Origin: Pseudomonas sp. JUb42
GTDB taxonomy: Bacteria; Pseudomonadota; Gammaproteobacteria; Pseudomonadales; Pseudomonadaceae
NCBI RefSeq assembly: GCF_024807945.1
Contig: NZ_JANUFD010000002.1
Location: 372,001 to 436,000, forward strand
Length of the DNA stretch: 64,000 nucleotides
Direction of reading: 5' to 3'
Shown in pieces: positions 51,686 through 63,133 of this stretch. Below the pieces are notes generated by a model, which was not told where the DNA came from, did no database searches, and was given only the letters and a program-made list of their open reading frames with translations. The number at the start of each line of letters is the position of its first letter. Position 1 is the first letter of the stretch. Position numbers and translations under genes: made by a program.

Positions 51686-54600
51686 GTGCCCGTTCTGCGT
51701 CTACCGCTTCTTCCTGCCGCCGCAGGCAAACAACACTGGGGCAACCTGCCCGGTGCCGCCCTCAGCCTGGCCATTGCCGAGGCTGCCAGCGCCGCCAAGC
51801 GTTTTACCCTGCTCCTGACAGCCGACAGCCAGAGCGCCGAGCGCCTGGAACAGGAGCTGAGGTTCTTCGCCCCGACATTGCCGGTCCTGCATTTTCCGGA
51901 CTGGGAAACCCTGCCCTACGACTTGTTCTCGCCGCACCAGGACATCATTTCCCAACGCATCGCCAGCCTGTACCGGCTGCCGGAGCTGGAACATGGCGTA
52001 TTGGTAGTGCCGATCACCACGGCCCTGCATCGCCTGGCCCCGACCAAGTTCCTGCTGGGCACCAGCCTGGTCCTGGATGTGGGCCAGAAGCTGGATGTCG
52101 AGGCCATGCGTACGCGCCTGGAAGCCAGTGGCTACCGCTACGTCGACACGGTCTACGAGCACGGCGAGTTCACCGTCCGCGGTGCGCTGATCGATCTGTT
52201 TCCCATGGGCAGCAAGCTGCCCTACCGCATCGACCTGTTCGATGACGAAATCGAAACCCTGCGCACCTTCGACCCGGAAAACCAGCGCTCCGTGGACAAG
52301 GTCGACTCCGTGCGCCTGCTCCCGGCCCGGGAGTTCCCGCTGCAGAAGGAAGAAGTCACGCGCTTCAAGGCGCGTTTCCGCGAGCGCTTCGACGTGGACT
52401 TCCGCCGCAGCCCGATCTTCCAGGACCTGAGCAGCGGCATCACCCCGGCCGGTATCGAGTACTACCTGCCGTTGTTCTTCGAAGACACCGCGACCCTGTT
52501 CGACTACCTGCCCCAGGACACCCAGGTGTTCTCCCTGCCGGGCATCGAGCAGGCTGCCGAGAACTTCTGGAACGACGTGCGCAACCGCTACGAAGAGCGC
52601 CGCTACGACCCGGAACGCCCGCTGCTGCCGCCCAATGAGCTGTTCCTGCCGGTGGAAGACTGCTTCGCCCGACTGAAAAACTGGCCGCGCGTCGTCGCCA
52701 GCCAGCAGGACGTCGAAGCGGGCGGCGGCCGCGAGCGCTTCCCGGCGCAGCCATTGCCGGAATTGGCCATCGAGGCCAAGGCCACGCAACCGTTGGCGGC
52801 GTTGTCGAACTTTCTCGACCAGTTCCCCGGCCGCATCCTGTTCACGGCCGAATCCGCCGGTCGCCGGGAAGTACTGCTGGAACTGCTTGAACGCCTGAAA
52901 TTGCGACCCAAGACCGTCGACGGCTGGCAGGATTTCGTCAGCAGCAAGGAACGCCTGTCGATCACCATCGCACCGCTGGACGAAGGCCTGGTGCTGGAAG
53001 ACCCGGCCCTGGCGTTGATTGCCGAGAGCCCGCTGTTCGGCCAGCGCGTCATGCAGCGTCGCCGCCGGGAGAAACGCAGCGACGGCGGCAACAACGACGC
53101 GGTGATCAAAAACCTTACCGAGCTGCGCGAAGGCGCGCCGGTGGTGCATATCGACCACGGTGTCGGCCGTTACCTGGGCCTGATCACCCTGGAAGTGGAC
53201 AACCAGGTCGCCGAGTTCCTCGCTCTGGCCTACGCCGACGAAGCCAAGCTCTACGTGCCGGTGTCCAGCCTGCACCTGATCGCCCGCTACACCGGCAGCG
53301 ACGACGAACTGGCGCCGCTGCATCGCCTGGGCTCCGAGACCTGGCAGAAGGCCAAGCGCAAGGCCGCCGAACAGGTCCGCGACGTCGCCGCCGAGCTGTT
53401 GGATATCTATGCCCGTCGTGCCGCCCGGGAAGGCTATGCCTTTGCCGACCCGACCCTGGACTACGCCACGTTCAGCGCCGGTTTCGCCTTTGAAGAGACC
53501 CCGGACCAGCAGACCGCCATCGATGCCGTGCGCGCCGACATGCTCGCACCCAAGCCCATGGATCGCCTGGTCTGCGGCGACGTTGGCTTCGGCAAGACCG
53601 AAGTGGCCATGCGCGCCGCATTCATTGCCGTGCACGGTGGCCGTCAGGTGGCGATCCTGGTGCCCACCACCCTGCTCGCCCAGCAGCATTACAACAGCTT
53701 CCGCGACCGCTTCGCCGACTGGCCGGTGACCGTGGAAGTGATGAGCCGCTTCAAGTCGACCAAAGAGGTCAACGCGGCCGTGGCCGACCTGGCCGAAGGC
53801 AAGATCGATATCGTCATCGGTACCCACAAGCTGTTGCAGGACGATGTCAAGATCAAGAACCTGGGCCTGGTGATCATCGACGAAGAACACCGCTTCGGTG
53901 TGCGCCAGAAAGAACAGCTCAAGGCCCTGCGCAGCGAAGTCGACATTCTCACCCTGACCGCCACGCCAATTCCGCGCACGCTGAACATGGCAGTGTCGGG
54001 CATGCGCGACCTGTCAATCATCGCCACGCCGCCAGCCCGGCGCCTGTCGGTGCGCACCTTCGTCATGGAGCAGAACAAGAGCACGGTCAAGGAAGCCCTG
54101 CTGCGCGAGCTGTTGCGCGGCGGCCAGGTCTACTACCTGCACAACGACGTCAAGACCATCGAGAAATGCGCCGCCGACCTCGCCGAACTGGTGCCCGAGG
54201 CCCGGATCGGCATCGGGCACGGGCAGATGCGCGAGCGTGACCTCGAACAGGTGATGAGCGACTTCTATCACAAGCGCTTCAACGTGCTGATCGCCTCGAC
54301 CATCATCGAGACCGGCATCGACGTGCCGAGCGCCAACACCATCATCATCGAGCGTGCCGACAAGTTCGGTCTGGCCCAGTTGCACCAGTTGCGCGGCCGG
54401 GTCGGGCGCAGTCACCACCAGGCCTACGCTTACCTGCTGACGCCACCACGCAAGCAGATCACCACCGATGCTGAAAAGCGTCTGGAAGCGATTGCCAATA
54501 CCCAGGACCTCGGCGCCGGCTTCGTGCTGGCCACCAACGACCTGGAAATCCGTGGCGCCGGTGAACTGCTGGGCGACGGTCAGAGCGGGCAGATCCAGGC

Positions 54601-55138
54601 GGTGGGTTTCACCCTGTATATGGAAATGCTCGAGCGCGCGGTCAAGGCCATCCGCAAGGGTGAACAGCCGAACCTCGACAAGCCGCTGGGCGGCGGTCCG
54701 GAAATCAACCTGCGCCTGCCGGCGCTGATTCCCGAAGCCTACCTGCCGGATGTGCATACGCGGCTGATTCTTTACAAGCGCATCGCCAACGCGGCGGATG
54801 AAGAGGGTCTCAAGGATCTGCAGGTGGAGATGATCGACCGCTTCGGCCTGTTACCGGAACCGACCAAGAACCTGGTGCGCCTGACCCTGCTCAAATTGCA
54901 GGCCGAGCAACTGGGCATCAAGAAAATCGACGCCGGGCCGCAGGGTGGACGAATCGAATTCGCCGCCGATACTCCAGTAGATCCGCTGACCCTGATCAAG
55001 CTGATCCAGGGCCAGCCCAATCGCTATAAATTCGAAGGAGCCACGCAGTTCAAGTTCATGGTGCCCATGGAACGCCCGGAAGAGCGTTTCAACAACCTTG
55101 AAGCACTGCTGGAACGTCTGACCCCGAAAACTGCTTGA
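51686..55138 (+). CDS. mfd: Transcription-repair coupling factor
   Basis: The 1150-residue translocase releases stalled RNA polymerase and recruits UvrA. The order is a UvrB-like module (residues 1-about 350), an RNA-polymerase-interacting domain (VVHIDHGVGRYLGL at about 487), and RecG-like translocase with CGDVGFGKTEVAMRAAF (about 630) and DEEHRFG, then LHQLRGRVGRS. A C-terminal TRCF domain follows. The start is GTG with a distant GGAG. Confidence 0.96.
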   Translation: MPVLRLPLLPAAAGKQHWGNLPGAALSLAIAEAASAAKRFTLLLTADSQSAERLEQELRFFAPTLPVLHFPDWETLPYDLFSPHQDIISQRIASLYRLPELEHGVLVVPITTALHRLAPTKFLLGTSLVLDVGQKLDVEAMRTRLEASGYRYVDTVYEHGEFTVRGALIDLFPMGSKLPYRIDLFDDEIETLRTFDPENQRSVDKVDSVRLLPAREFPLQKEEVTRFKARFRERFDVDFRRSPIFQDLSSGITPAGIEYYLPLFFEDTATLFDYLPQDTQVFSLPGIEQAAENFWNDVRNRYEERRYDPERPLLPPNELFLPVEDCFARLKNWPRVVASQQDVEAGGGRERFPAQPLPELAIEAKATQPLAALSNFLDQFPGRILFTAESAGRREVLLELLERLKLRPKTVDGWQDFVSSKERLSITIAPLDEGLVLEDPALALIAESPLFGQRVMQRRRREKRSDGGNNDAVIKNLTELREGAPVVHIDHGVGRYLGLITLEVDNQVAEFLALAYADEAKLYVPVSSLHLIARYTGSDDELAPLHRLGSETWQKAKRKAAEQVRDVAAELLDIYARRAAREGYAFADPTLDYATFSAGFAFEETPDQQTAIDAVRADMLAPKPMDRLVCGDVGFGKTEVAMRAAFIAVHGGRQVAILVPTTLLAQQHYNSFRDRFADWPVTVEVMSRFKSTKEVNAAVADLAEGKIDIVIGTHKLLQDDVKIKNLGLVIIDEEHRFGVRQKEQLKALRSEVDILTLTATPIPRTLNMAVSGMRDLSIIATPPARRLSVRTFVMEQNKSTVKEALLRELLRGGQVYYLHNDVKTIEKCAADLAELVPEARIGIGHGQMRERDLEQVMSDFYHKRFNVLIASTIIETGIDVPSANTIIIERADKFGLAQLHQLRGRVGRSHHQAYAYLLTPPRKQITTDAEKRLEAIANTQDLGAGFVLATNDLEIRGAGELLGDGQSGQIQAVGFTLYMEMLERAVKAIRKGEQPNLDKPLGGGPEINLRLPALIPEAYLPDVHTRLILYKRIANAADEEGLKDLQVEMIDRFGLLPEPTKNLVRLTLLKLQAEQLGIKKIDAGPQGGRIEFAADTPVDPLTLIKLIQGQPNRYKFEGATQFKFMVPMERPEERFNNLEALLERLTPKTA

Positions 55139-55149
55139 AGGATTCACCC

Positions 55150-55674
55150 ATGCGTTTGCTCCGCCCGTTGTTCCTGCTGCTGGTGCTGATTGCGCCTGCG
55201 GCTTTCGCCGATGGCAACTATCAGGTCGAGATGATCCTGTTCCGCCAGCTCGACGAACCTGCGGCCCCCTTGCAGTACGCGCCGGAGAACTGGTCGGCCA
55301 ACGCCAGTCACTTGAGCGCCGAGAACGAACGCAGCCCGGCGCTGGGCGAAATGGCCAACAAGCTCACCGCCAGTGGCAAGTACCAGGTGCTGCTGCATCG
55401 TGCCTGGCAACAGGAGCTGAAGGCCGATCCGGTTAAAATGGCCATCAGCAGCGGCCAGGAGCAATTCGGCCACTTTCCCATCGAGGGCACCCTGAGCCTG
55501 GGCCTGTCGCGCTTTACCGACATCGCCGCCGAGTTCTGGGTCAACCGCCTCGATGCCCACGGCGTGCTGCTCAGCAGCGAACGCATGAGCCAGAGCGCAC
55601 GGGTCAAGAACGGCGAGTTGACCTTTATGGACAACGGCAGCCTGGCCATGCTGGTGAAAGTCTCGCCCCTGTAA
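55150..55674 (+). CDS. CsiV-family periplasmic protein
   Basis: The 174-residue protein has a signal peptide (LLRPLFLLLVLIAPAAFA) and then YQVEMILFRQLDEP, the CsiV-family opening, and the C-terminal SQSARVKNGELTFMDNGSLA. CsiV proteins have been tied to envelope integrity and peptidoglycan in Vibrio. It overlaps the mfd operon closely: SD AAGGA lies inside the last codons and stop of mfd, so co-expression is likely. Confidence 0.85.
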   Translation: MRLLRPLFLLLVLIAPAAFADGNYQVEMILFRQLDEPAAPLQYAPENWSANASHLSAENERSPALGEMANKLTASGKYQVLLHRAWQQELKADPVKMAISSGQEQFGHFPIEGTLSLGLSRFTDIAAEFWVNRLDAHGVLLSSERMSQSARVKNGELTFMDNGSLAMLVKVSPL

Positions 55675-55744
55675 TTCATCAGGGAGCGCACTGGGCGCTC
55701 CTTGCCCTTTTGTGTATCGCTTCGGCGTAGGGCTGTTCTGAACG

Positions 55745-58489
55745 GTGTCGTCCATCCTTGAAAAAGTCCTGGCCTCGGCCTGGACGCAATTCTTTACCGC
55801 TCAAACCCTTGAGCGCGGGCAGAGCTATGCCCGACAACAACGCATCAGGCTCAAGGAGATCGATGCCGGGACCGTCAGCACAGTGTGCGAAGGCTCAGGT
55901 AGCAACAGCTATCGACAGACCCTGAAATTCCGCGACCCGGACAAATTCACCTCCTTCCTCAATTGCCGCTGCACCTGCCCGGTGGGCAGCAATTGCAAGC
56001 ACGCCGCCGCCGCCCTGTACTTCCTGCAACAGCCGCAGAATCAGGCGCAAGTCATGGCCGCCATCGACCATGCCCTGAGCGCAGCGATAGCCCGACGTAT
56101 CGAGCCGGCCCCGGTGCTGCCGGAACGTTTGGTCGACACCCTGATCCCGCGCCCGCGGCTGATCCTGGCCAGCATCGAGTTCAGTGCCTACGAACCGCGT
56201 AACGGCCGCATGCAGCGACATATGCAGCATCGTGCCGCGCTGGCGTTCAACTATGCCGGGCACTACGCCATCGGCACGGCCAATGTCAGCGTGCTGGTCA
56301 GTTCCCTGGGCAGTGATCTGGTCAACCAGAAGAGCGATATTCTCGAACACCGGGAAACCGAAACCCTGCGCATCCGTCGCCAGGGCGAGATCGAGCGCCA
56401 GTACCGGCAGATGCTGCATGACCTGGGTTTCAAGGTCGCCACACGGCAGAGCAAGGCCCTGCCCGACAGCGCCGGGGACATGTTCGAGCTGCCCAACGAC
56501 AAGGCCTGGCTGCACTTCGTGCTCAACGACCTGCCGCGCCTGCAGGAGCAGAACTGGGAAATCGAGATCGATGAGCACTTCGCCTTCGATGTCACCCCGG
56601 TCGAAGAATGGTATGCGGTGGTCGACGAAGAACCGCAGCGCGACTGGTTCGACCTGGAGCTGGGCATCATCGTCAACGGCGAACGCCTGAGCCTGCTGCC
56701 GATCCTGATCAACCTGTTGCGCAGCCATCCGGAATTGATGAGCGCCGCCGGTATCGCCAAGCGCCGTGACGACGAACAGTTGTTGGTCCAGCTCAACCAT
56801 TTCACCCAACGCGGCGGCGGTCCGGTACAGGTCGCCCTGCCCTACGGCCGACTCAAACCGGTACTGGCCACCCTCGGCGATTTCTACTGGCGCGAAGACG
56901 GCAATACCTCGGTACGCCTGAACAACGCCGACGCCACGCGCTTGACCGAGCTGGATGAGATCCCGCTGACCTGGCAAGGCGGTGACCGGGTAAGGCAGTT
57001 CGCCGACCGCCTGGCTTCAATCAAGGACGCCGCAGTCAGCGTCCCTGCCGACCTCAACGCTACGCTGCGGCCCTATCAACTGGAAGGCTTGAGCTGGATG
57101 CAGGCCCTGCGCGAGCTGGAGGTGGGCGGTGTGCTGGCCGATGACATGGGCCTGGGCAAGACCCTGCAGACCCTGGCCCACCTCCTGATCGAGAAGCAGG
57201 CCGGACGCCTGGATCGCCCGGCCCTGGCGGTGATGCCCACCAGCCTGATCCCCAACTGGATGGACGAAGCCGAACACTTCACGCCGCAGTTGCGCGTGCT
57301 CGCCCTGCACGGCGCCAATCGCCATCAGGACCTGGCCAACCTGACCGACTACGACCTGATTCTGACCACCTATGCCCTGCTGCCCCGGGACGTCGAAATC
57401 CTCGCCAGGCAGCCGCTGCATGTGTTGATTCTCGACGAAGCCCAGTACATCAAGAACCCCAACAGCAAGGCCGCCCAGGCCGCCCGTGAGCTCAATGCGC
57501 GGCAACGCCTGTGCCTGAGCGGCACACCACTGGAAAACCACCTGGGCGAGCTGTGGTCGCTGTTCCACTTCCTGATGCCGGGCTGGCTGGGCAGCAGCAA
57601 GGAATTCAACAGCAACTACCGCAGTGCCATCGAGAAGCACGGCAACGTCGAGCGCCTGCATCACCTGAACGCCCGTATCAAGCCGTTCCTGCTGCGCCGA
57701 ACCAAGGAACAGGTAGCGACCGAGCTGCCACCCAAGACCGAGATCATCCACTGGGTCGATCTCAACGACGCACAGCGCGATGTCTACGAGACCGTGTGCC
57801 TGGCCATGGACAAGAAGGTTCGCGACGAAATCAGCCGCAAGGGCGTGGCCCGCAGCCAGATCATCATCCTCGAAGCCCTGCTCAAGCTGCGCCAGGTCTG
57901 CTGCGACCTGCGCCTGGTCAACGACACGCCGATCAACCCGCGCCACGGCAGCTCGGCCAAGCTGGCGAGCCTGATGGAGATGATCGAGGAACTGATCGCC
58001 GAAGGTCGCAAGATCCTGCTGTTCTCCCAGTTCACCTCGATGCTGACCCTGATAGAGGCCGAGCTGAAACAGCGCAATATCGGCTACGCCCTGCTCACCG
58101 GCGCCACCCGCGATCGCCGCACCCCGGTGCATGACTTCCAGGCAGGCAAGCTGCCGATCTTCCTGATCAGCCTCAAGGCTGGCGGCACGGGCCTGAACCT
58201 GACCACCGCCGACACCGTGATCCATTACGACCCGTGGTGGAACCCGGCCGCAGAAAACCAGGCCACCGACCGCGCCTATCGCATCGGTCAGGAAAAGCCG
58301 GTGTTCGTCTACAAGATGATTGCCAGGGGCACGGTGGAAGAGAAAATTCAGCGCCTGCAGCAGGAAAAGTCAGCACTGGCCGCAGGCGTACTCGATGGCC
58401 GCAGCACCGGCGACTGGAAGCTGCAAAGCGAAGATATCGCGGCGCTGTTTGCGCCACTGCCGTTGCCACCAAAGAAAGCCAAGCGCTAA
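55745..58489 (+). CDS. SNF2-family helicase with SWIM zinc finger
   Basis: The 914-residue ATPase has a SWIM motif ([16 protein letters not shown], residues about 75-90), a long middle region, and a Snf2 motor: Walker [15 protein letters not shown] (about 467), DEAQ box [10 protein letters not shown] (about 562), and the C-terminal [14 protein letters not shown] and DRAYRIGQ motifs. It probably remodels nucleoprotein or polymerase complexes; bacterial roles are poorly defined. The start is GTG. A tandem REP array follows it. Confidence 0.9.
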   Translation: MSSILEKVLASAWTQFFTAQTLERGQSYARQQRIRLKEIDAGTVSTVCEGSGSNSYRQTLKFRDPDKFTSFLNCRCTCPVGSNCKHAAAALYFLQQPQNQAQVMAAIDHALSAAIARRIEPAPVLPERLVDTLIPRPRLILASIEFSAYEPRNGRMQRHMQHRAALAFNYAGHYAIGTANVSVLVSSLGSDLVNQKSDILEHRETETLRIRRQGEIERQYRQMLHDLGFKVATRQSKALPDSAGDMFELPNDKAWLHFVLNDLPRLQEQNWEIEIDEHFAFDVTPVEEWYAVVDEEPQRDWFDLELGIIVNGERLSLLPILINLLRSHPELMSAAGIAKRRDDEQLLVQLNHFTQRGGGPVQVALPYGRLKPVLATLGDFYWREDGNTSVRLNNADATRLTELDEIPLTWQGGDRVRQFADRLASIKDAAVSVPADLNATLRPYQLEGLSWMQALRELEVGGVLADDMGLGKTLQTLAHLLIEKQAGRLDRPALAVMPTSLIPNWMDEAEHFTPQLRVLALHGANRHQDLANLTDYDLILTTYALLPRDVEILARQPLHVLILDEAQYIKNPNSKAAQAARELNARQRLCLSGTPLENHLGELWSLFHFLMPGWLGSSKEFNSNYRSAIEKHGNVERLHHLNARIKPFLLRRTKEQVATELPPKTEIIHWVDLNDAQRDVYETVCLAMDKKVRDEISRKGVARSQIIILEALLKLRQVCCDLRLVNDTPINPRHGSSAKLASLMEMIEELIAEGRKILLFSQFTSMLTLIEAELKQRNIGYALLTGATRDRRTPVHDFQAGKLPIFLISLKAGGTGLNLTTADTVIHYDPWWNPAAENQATDRAYRIGQEKPVFVYKMIARGTVEEKIQRLQQEKSALAAGVLDGRSTGDWKLQSEDIAALFAPLPLPPKKAKR

Positions 58490-58495
58490 TTCCTA

Positions 58496-59507
<1,012 letters not shown>

Positions 59508-60518
59508 TTAATCAATCAGTTGGGCATCGCGCAGTGCAGACAGCGCGGCCAGCCAGCGTGGGTGCTGGCGATATTCGGTGGTGGCATAGGCCTGGCCGCG
59601 CATGCGCGCAATGCGCGGCGAAGGAGTGATTTTCAGGCGCTGGGCCGCACTCAGGGCCAGTTCGGCAGAGGCGCGGTCATTGCAGACCAGACCCATGTCG
59701 CAACCGGCGCTGAAAGCCGCTTCGATACGGTTGGCGGAATCACCGACCACATGGGCACCGGCCATGGACAGGTCATCACTGAAGATCACCCCGTCAAAGC
59801 CCAGCTCGCCGCGCAGGATGTCCTGCAACCAGCGACGGGAGAAACCGGCGGGGCTGGCATCGACCTGCGGGTAGATCACATGGGCAGGCATGACCGCCGC
59901 CAGCTGGTTGCTCAAGCGGGCGAACGGCACCAGGTCATTGGCGCGAATGTCCGCCAGACTGCGTTCGTCGACCGGAATCGCCACATGGGAATCGGCTTCG
60001 GCCCAGCCGTGCCCAGGGAAATGCTTGCCGGTCGCGGCCATGCCAGCAGCGTTCATGCCACGGATAAAGGCACCGGCCAACAGCGCAGCGCGCTCAGGGT
60101 TGCCTTCGAAGGCGCGGCTGCCGACGACGGCGCTGCGCTGATAGTCCAGGTCCAGCACCGGGGCGAAACTCAGGTCCAGGCCCACGGCCAGTACCTCAGT
60201 CGCCATCAGCCAGCCGCAATGCTCGGCCAGCTGCTCGGCATCGGGGTTATCGGCGATCGCCCGCATCGCTGGCAGACGCAAGAAGCCCTGGCGCAGGCGC
60301 TGGACGCGTCCGCCCTCTTGGTCCACCGCCAGCAACAGATCCGGGCGAACGGCACGAATGGCCGCGCTCAGCTCACGAACCTGACGCGGATGCTCGATAT
60401 TGCGGGCAAAAATGATCAGGCCACCCACTTCGGGGTGGCGCAGGAATTGACGGTCTTCAGCAGTCAGCCAGGTACCGGCGACATCCACCATCAGCGAGCC
60501 TTGCAGGCCAGAACTCAT
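59508..60518 (-). CDS. nagZ: Beta-N-acetylglucosaminidase NagZ
   Basis: The 336-residue cytoplasmic GH3 enzyme removes GlcNAc from anhydro-muropeptides during cell-wall recycling, generating ligands of AmpR in pseudomonads. Motifs: LLAVDQEGGRVQRLRQGF (about 60-78), ATGKHFPGHGWAEADSH (catalytic loop His/Asp) and nucleophile Asp in IFSDDLSMAGA. It lies 9 bases from the phosphorylase gene, probably as one transcript. Confidence 0.95.
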   Translation of the reverse strand: MSSGLQGSLMVDVAGTWLTAEDRQFLRHPEVGGLIIFARNIEHPRQVRELSAAIRAVRPDLLLAVDQEGGRVQRLRQGFLRLPAMRAIADNPDAEQLAEHCGWLMATEVLAVGLDLSFAPVLDLDYQRSAVVGSRAFEGNPERAALLAGAFIRGMNAAGMAATGKHFPGHGWAEADSHVAIPVDERSLADIRANDLVPFARLSNQLAAVMPAHVIYPQVDASPAGFSRRWLQDILRGELGFDGVIFSDDLSMAGAHVVGDSANRIEAAFSAGCDMGLVCNDRASAELALSAAQRLKITPSPRIARMRGQAYATTEYRQHPRWLAALSALRDAQLID

Positions 60519-60582
60519 ATCTGTAACTCACCCTACCAAAACAATCCGGGCATGGTGCTTGATCATTGAGTCAGGTGCAATC

Positions 60583-61299
60583 TCAGGCCTTGGCGACGCT
60601 CGGCGCACTGGAGGTGCTTTTGCTGCGCGGGCGTAGTTGCGCGGAGATCATCGCGGCATCGGTCACGCCGGTTTCGGCACGCATGCCAGCGGCGAGGAAC
60701 GGCACCATCAGGCGCATGACCTGTTCGATGGAAGTATTGACGCCGAAATCGGTCTCGGCAATGGCGCGCAGCGCCTTGATCCCGGACATGCTGAACGCCG
60801 CAGCACCGAGCATGAAGTGCACACGCCAGAACAATTCGATGGGCGGGATACGCGGTGCAGCTTCGTTGACCAGGGTCATGTAGCGGCGGAACACCTTGCC
60901 GTACATGTCTTCCAGATAACGCCGCAGGTGACCCTGACTCTGACTGAAGGCCAGGCCCAGCAGGCGCATGAAGATCGACAGGTCGTTATTGCTGCGCGGT
61001 TGCACGGCCAGAGCCTGCTCCACGAGCATTTCCAGCAGTTCTTCCAGGGTCGGCTTGTGTTCAGGCTTAGCCTGATGGCGCTCGAGTTCGCGATCGAGGC
61101 TGATGCAAAACGGCCCGAGGAAGCGTGAGAACACTGCCTGAATCAGCGCCTTCTTGGAACCAAAGTGATAGTTCACCGCCGCCAGATTGACCGAGGCCTT
61201 GCTGGTAATCAGGCGCAATGAAGTTTCGGCAAAGCCTTTTTCTGCGAACAGCTGCTCAGCTGCATCGAGGATGCGTTCAACGGTTTCCGACTGGGCCAT
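60583..61299 (-). CDS. psrA: TetR-family regulator PsrA
   Basis: The 238-residue protein has a TetR helix-turn-helix (ILDAAEQLFAEKGFAETSLR, ... VNLAAVNYHFGSKKALI) and a helical ligand domain. In pseudomonads PsrA binds long-chain fatty acids, represses beta-oxidation genes and itself, and affects rpoS. The gene is divergent from lexA, as in P. aeruginosa. The ATG at 61299 fits the usual length, and a PsrA-box sits upstream. Confidence 0.92.
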   Translation of the reverse strand: MAQSETVERILDAAEQLFAEKGFAETSLRLITSKASVNLAAVNYHFGSKKALIQAVFSRFLGPFCISLDRELERHQAKPEHKPTLEELLEMLVEQALAVQPRSNNDLSIFMRLLGLAFSQSQGHLRRYLEDMYGKVFRRYMTLVNEAAPRIPPIELFWRVHFMLGAAAFSMSGIKALRAIAETDFGVNTSIEQVMRLMVPFLAAGMRAETGVTDAAMISAQLRPRSKSTSSAPSVAKA

Positions 61300-61313
61300 G
61301 GGTCTCTGCCTGA

Positions 61314-61327
61314 CAAACACTTGTTTG
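61314..61327. promoter_or_regulatory. PsrA operator
   Basis: CAAAC-ACTT-GTTTG is an exact match to the PsrA half-site pattern (G/CAAAC N2-4 GTTTG/C), 15 bases upstream of the psrA start codon, consistent with autorepression. Confidence 0.88.
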
Positions 61328-61504
61328 AAACATACGTATCATACAGGTGGATTGTCAAGCCCGGCTGTTCATTATCTGGCCGCGCAGTCACGTATTCAAC
61401 CATACAAGACGGGCACTGCAGACTGCCGCATGCCCCCTTGAACGAGGCGTCATAACGTTGCGCCGACCAACGGATCGAAAACGACGATTGCCAAGGCGCG
61501 TTCA

Positions 61505-61539
61505 CTGTATATAATCCCAGTCACTGTATAAAAAGACAG
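61505..61539. promoter_or_regulatory. Two LexA boxes upstream of lexA
   Basis: CTGTATATAATCCCAG (61505-61520) and CTGTATAAAAAGACAG (61524-61539); the second fits CTGT-N8-ACAG exactly and the first has one change. They overlap the promoter and lie 11 bases from the lexA ATG. Confidence 0.93.
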
Positions 61540-61549
61540 AGCGCCCGAC

Positions 61550-62158
61550 ATGATCAAACTGACGCCACGCCAAGCCGAGATTCTGGGCTTCATCAAACGC
61601 TGCCTCGAAGACAACGGCTACCCGCCTACTCGCGCGGAGATCGCTCAGGAGCTGGGCTTCAAGTCCCCCAACGCGGCGGAAGAACACCTCAAGGCCCTGG
61701 CCCGTAAAGGCGCCATCGAAATGACCCCGGGTGCTTCCCGTGGCATTCGCATCCCCGGCTTCGAAGCCAAGGCCGAGGAAGCCGGCCTGCCGATCATCGG
61801 CCGTGTCGCCGCCGGTGCGCCGATCCTCGCTCAACAGCACATAGAAGAATCCTGCAACATCAACCCTGCGTTTTTCCATCCCAGTGCCGATTACCTGTTA
61901 CGGGTGCACGGCATGAGCATGAAGGACGTCGGTATCTTTGACGGCGACCTGATCGCCGTACACACCACCCGTGAGGCCCGCAACGGCCAGATCGTCGTCG
62001 CCCGCATCGGTGACGAGGTGACGGTCAAGCGCTTCAAGCGCGAAGGCAGCAAGGTCTGGTTGATTGCCGAGAACCCCGACTTCGCGCCGATTGAGGTCAA
62101 CCTCAAGGAGCAGGAACTGGTGATCGAAGGTTTGAGTGTCGGCGTCATTCGCCGTTAA
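61550..62158 (+). CDS. lexA: SOS repressor LexA
   Basis: The 202-residue protein has a winged helix ([20 protein letters not shown], then [18 protein letters not shown]), a scissile Ala-Gly (A88-G89 in GRVAAGAP), catalytic S123 (GMSMKD) and K160 (EVTVKRF). All parts required for RecA-stimulated self-cleavage are present, in contrast to the prophage repressor. It is followed closely by sulA. Confidence 0.97.
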   Translation: MIKLTPRQAEILGFIKRCLEDNGYPPTRAEIAQELGFKSPNAAEEHLKALARKGAIEMTPGASRGIRIPGFEAKAEEAGLPIIGRVAAGAPILAQQHIEESCNINPAFFHPSADYLLRVHGMSMKDVGIFDGDLIAVHTTREARNGQIVVARIGDEVTVKRFKREGSKVWLIAENPDFAPIEVNLKEQELVIEGLSVGVIRR

Positions 62159-62168
62159 GGAGACGTTT

Positions 62169-62642
62169 ATGCAGTTCCTCCAAGCACCGCATGCCCAACT
62201 GCCACTGTTCGAGGTATTCATGGCCCAGCCCATTATCGCCCCGGACCTGCAAGACGTGGTCGAGACAAACTGGCCCAACGAGCCGGAAGTGTTCAGTGAG
62301 CTGTCATTGCGCGGCGCGGCGGGGAGCTGCCTGAGCCTGATGGCTCCGGTCCTGCGCGAACTGAGCCAGGACCAGGGTTCGCGCTGGCTGACGCTGATTG
62401 CGCCGCCATCGAGCCTGACCCAGGCCTGGCTGCGGGACGCCGGCCTCAATCGCGAGCGAATCCTGCTGCTGCAACCCCGTGGCACTCAAAGCGCTTTGGA
62501 ACTGACCCGTGAAGTCCTGCGCCTGGGCCGCAGCCACACCGTGGTCAGTTGGATCAACCCGCTCAACTCAACCTCGCGCCAGCAACTGATCACCGCCGCG
62601 CGAATCGGCGATGCGCAGAGTCTGAATATTCGATTGGGCTAA
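62169..62642 (+). CDS. sulA: SOS cell-division inhibitor SulA
   Basis: The 157-residue protein matches SulA: an SD (AAGGAGA) and short distance (10 bases) from lexA show co-transcription under LexA control. Recognisable stretches are RGAAGSCLSLMAPVLRELSQ, WLTLIAPPSSLTQAWLRDAG and the C-terminal VVSWINPLNSTSRQQLITAA. It blocks FtsZ assembly during DNA damage. Confidence 0.92.
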   Translation: MQFLQAPHAQLPLFEVFMAQPIIAPDLQDVVETNWPNEPEVFSELSLRGAAGSCLSLMAPVLRELSQDQGSRWLTLIAPPSSLTQAWLRDAGLNRERILLLQPRGTQSALELTREVLRLGRSHTVVSWINPLNSTSRQQLITAARIGDAQSLNIRLG

Positions 62643-62665
62643 TAGCTGGCGAGCGCCGGGGCAAA

Positions 62666-62773
62666 TTGTGGGAGCGAATTGTGGGAGCGAATTCATTCGC
62701 GAATAGGCCAGTACACTCAACGCATCTCCAGCGCCCGAGCCGCCGCTTTCGCGAATGAATTCGCTCCCACGAG
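62666..62773. repeat. REP-like palindrome, second type
   Basis: GTGGGAGCGAATTCATTCGCG (62680-62700) and its inverse CGCGAATGAATTCGCTCCCAC (62750-62770), plus a partial extra copy (GTGGGAGCGAATT at 62668). This sequence class differs from the REPs at 38.0, 49.8 and 58.6 kb. Confidence 0.88.
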
Positions 62774-62824
62774 TTTTATTTCAAATCTATAGCCGCACGT
62801 TAAAAGAGCGCGGTGCCAGTAGAC

Positions 62825-63058
62825 TTAGTGCAAAACCCGCGGCCCGCCGTCCTTCTCGATATCGCCTTCTGCCAGACGCCCAGCCATCTGCACGCCCATG
62901 CTCAACATCGCCTTGGCGACTTCAACATGCTGGCCGTGCAGGAAAACCTTGGCGTCTTCGGAGAAGTTAAGGGTCACCAAGGCGCCCTCGTCTTCGGCGC
63001 GACGCAACTCGATACGGCCGTCAGGCAATTCGACAATTTCAAGAAAAGAGGTGGGCAT
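62825..63058 (-). CDS. Conserved small hypothetical protein
   Basis: The 77-residue protein starts MPTSFLEIVELPDGRIELRR and continues with GALVTLNFSEDAKVFLHGQH and a helical end. It is found next to sulA and topA in pseudomonads; function unknown. ATG 63058 is preferred over 63100 from the protein start. Confidence 0.82.
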   Translation of the reverse strand: MPTSFLEIVELPDGRIELRRAEDEGALVTLNFSEDAKVFLHGQHVEVAKAMLSMGVQMAGRLAEGDIEKDGGPRVLH

Positions 63059-63133
63059 CAGGACAATTCTCCGCGAAAGGCGCGCATTGTAGCAGCTCAC
63101 TGTCCCTGACCGTACCCCGGTAGTCGTCCGGCC

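Noticed and set aside
51701..53890. 729-codon minus-strand frame opposite mfd
   Set aside because: Antisense shadow of a well-supported gene with no recognisable domains.
55895..58225. Long minus-strand frames opposite the SNF2 gene
   Set aside because: Shadow frames; SWIM and helicase motifs on the plus strand settle the coding strand.
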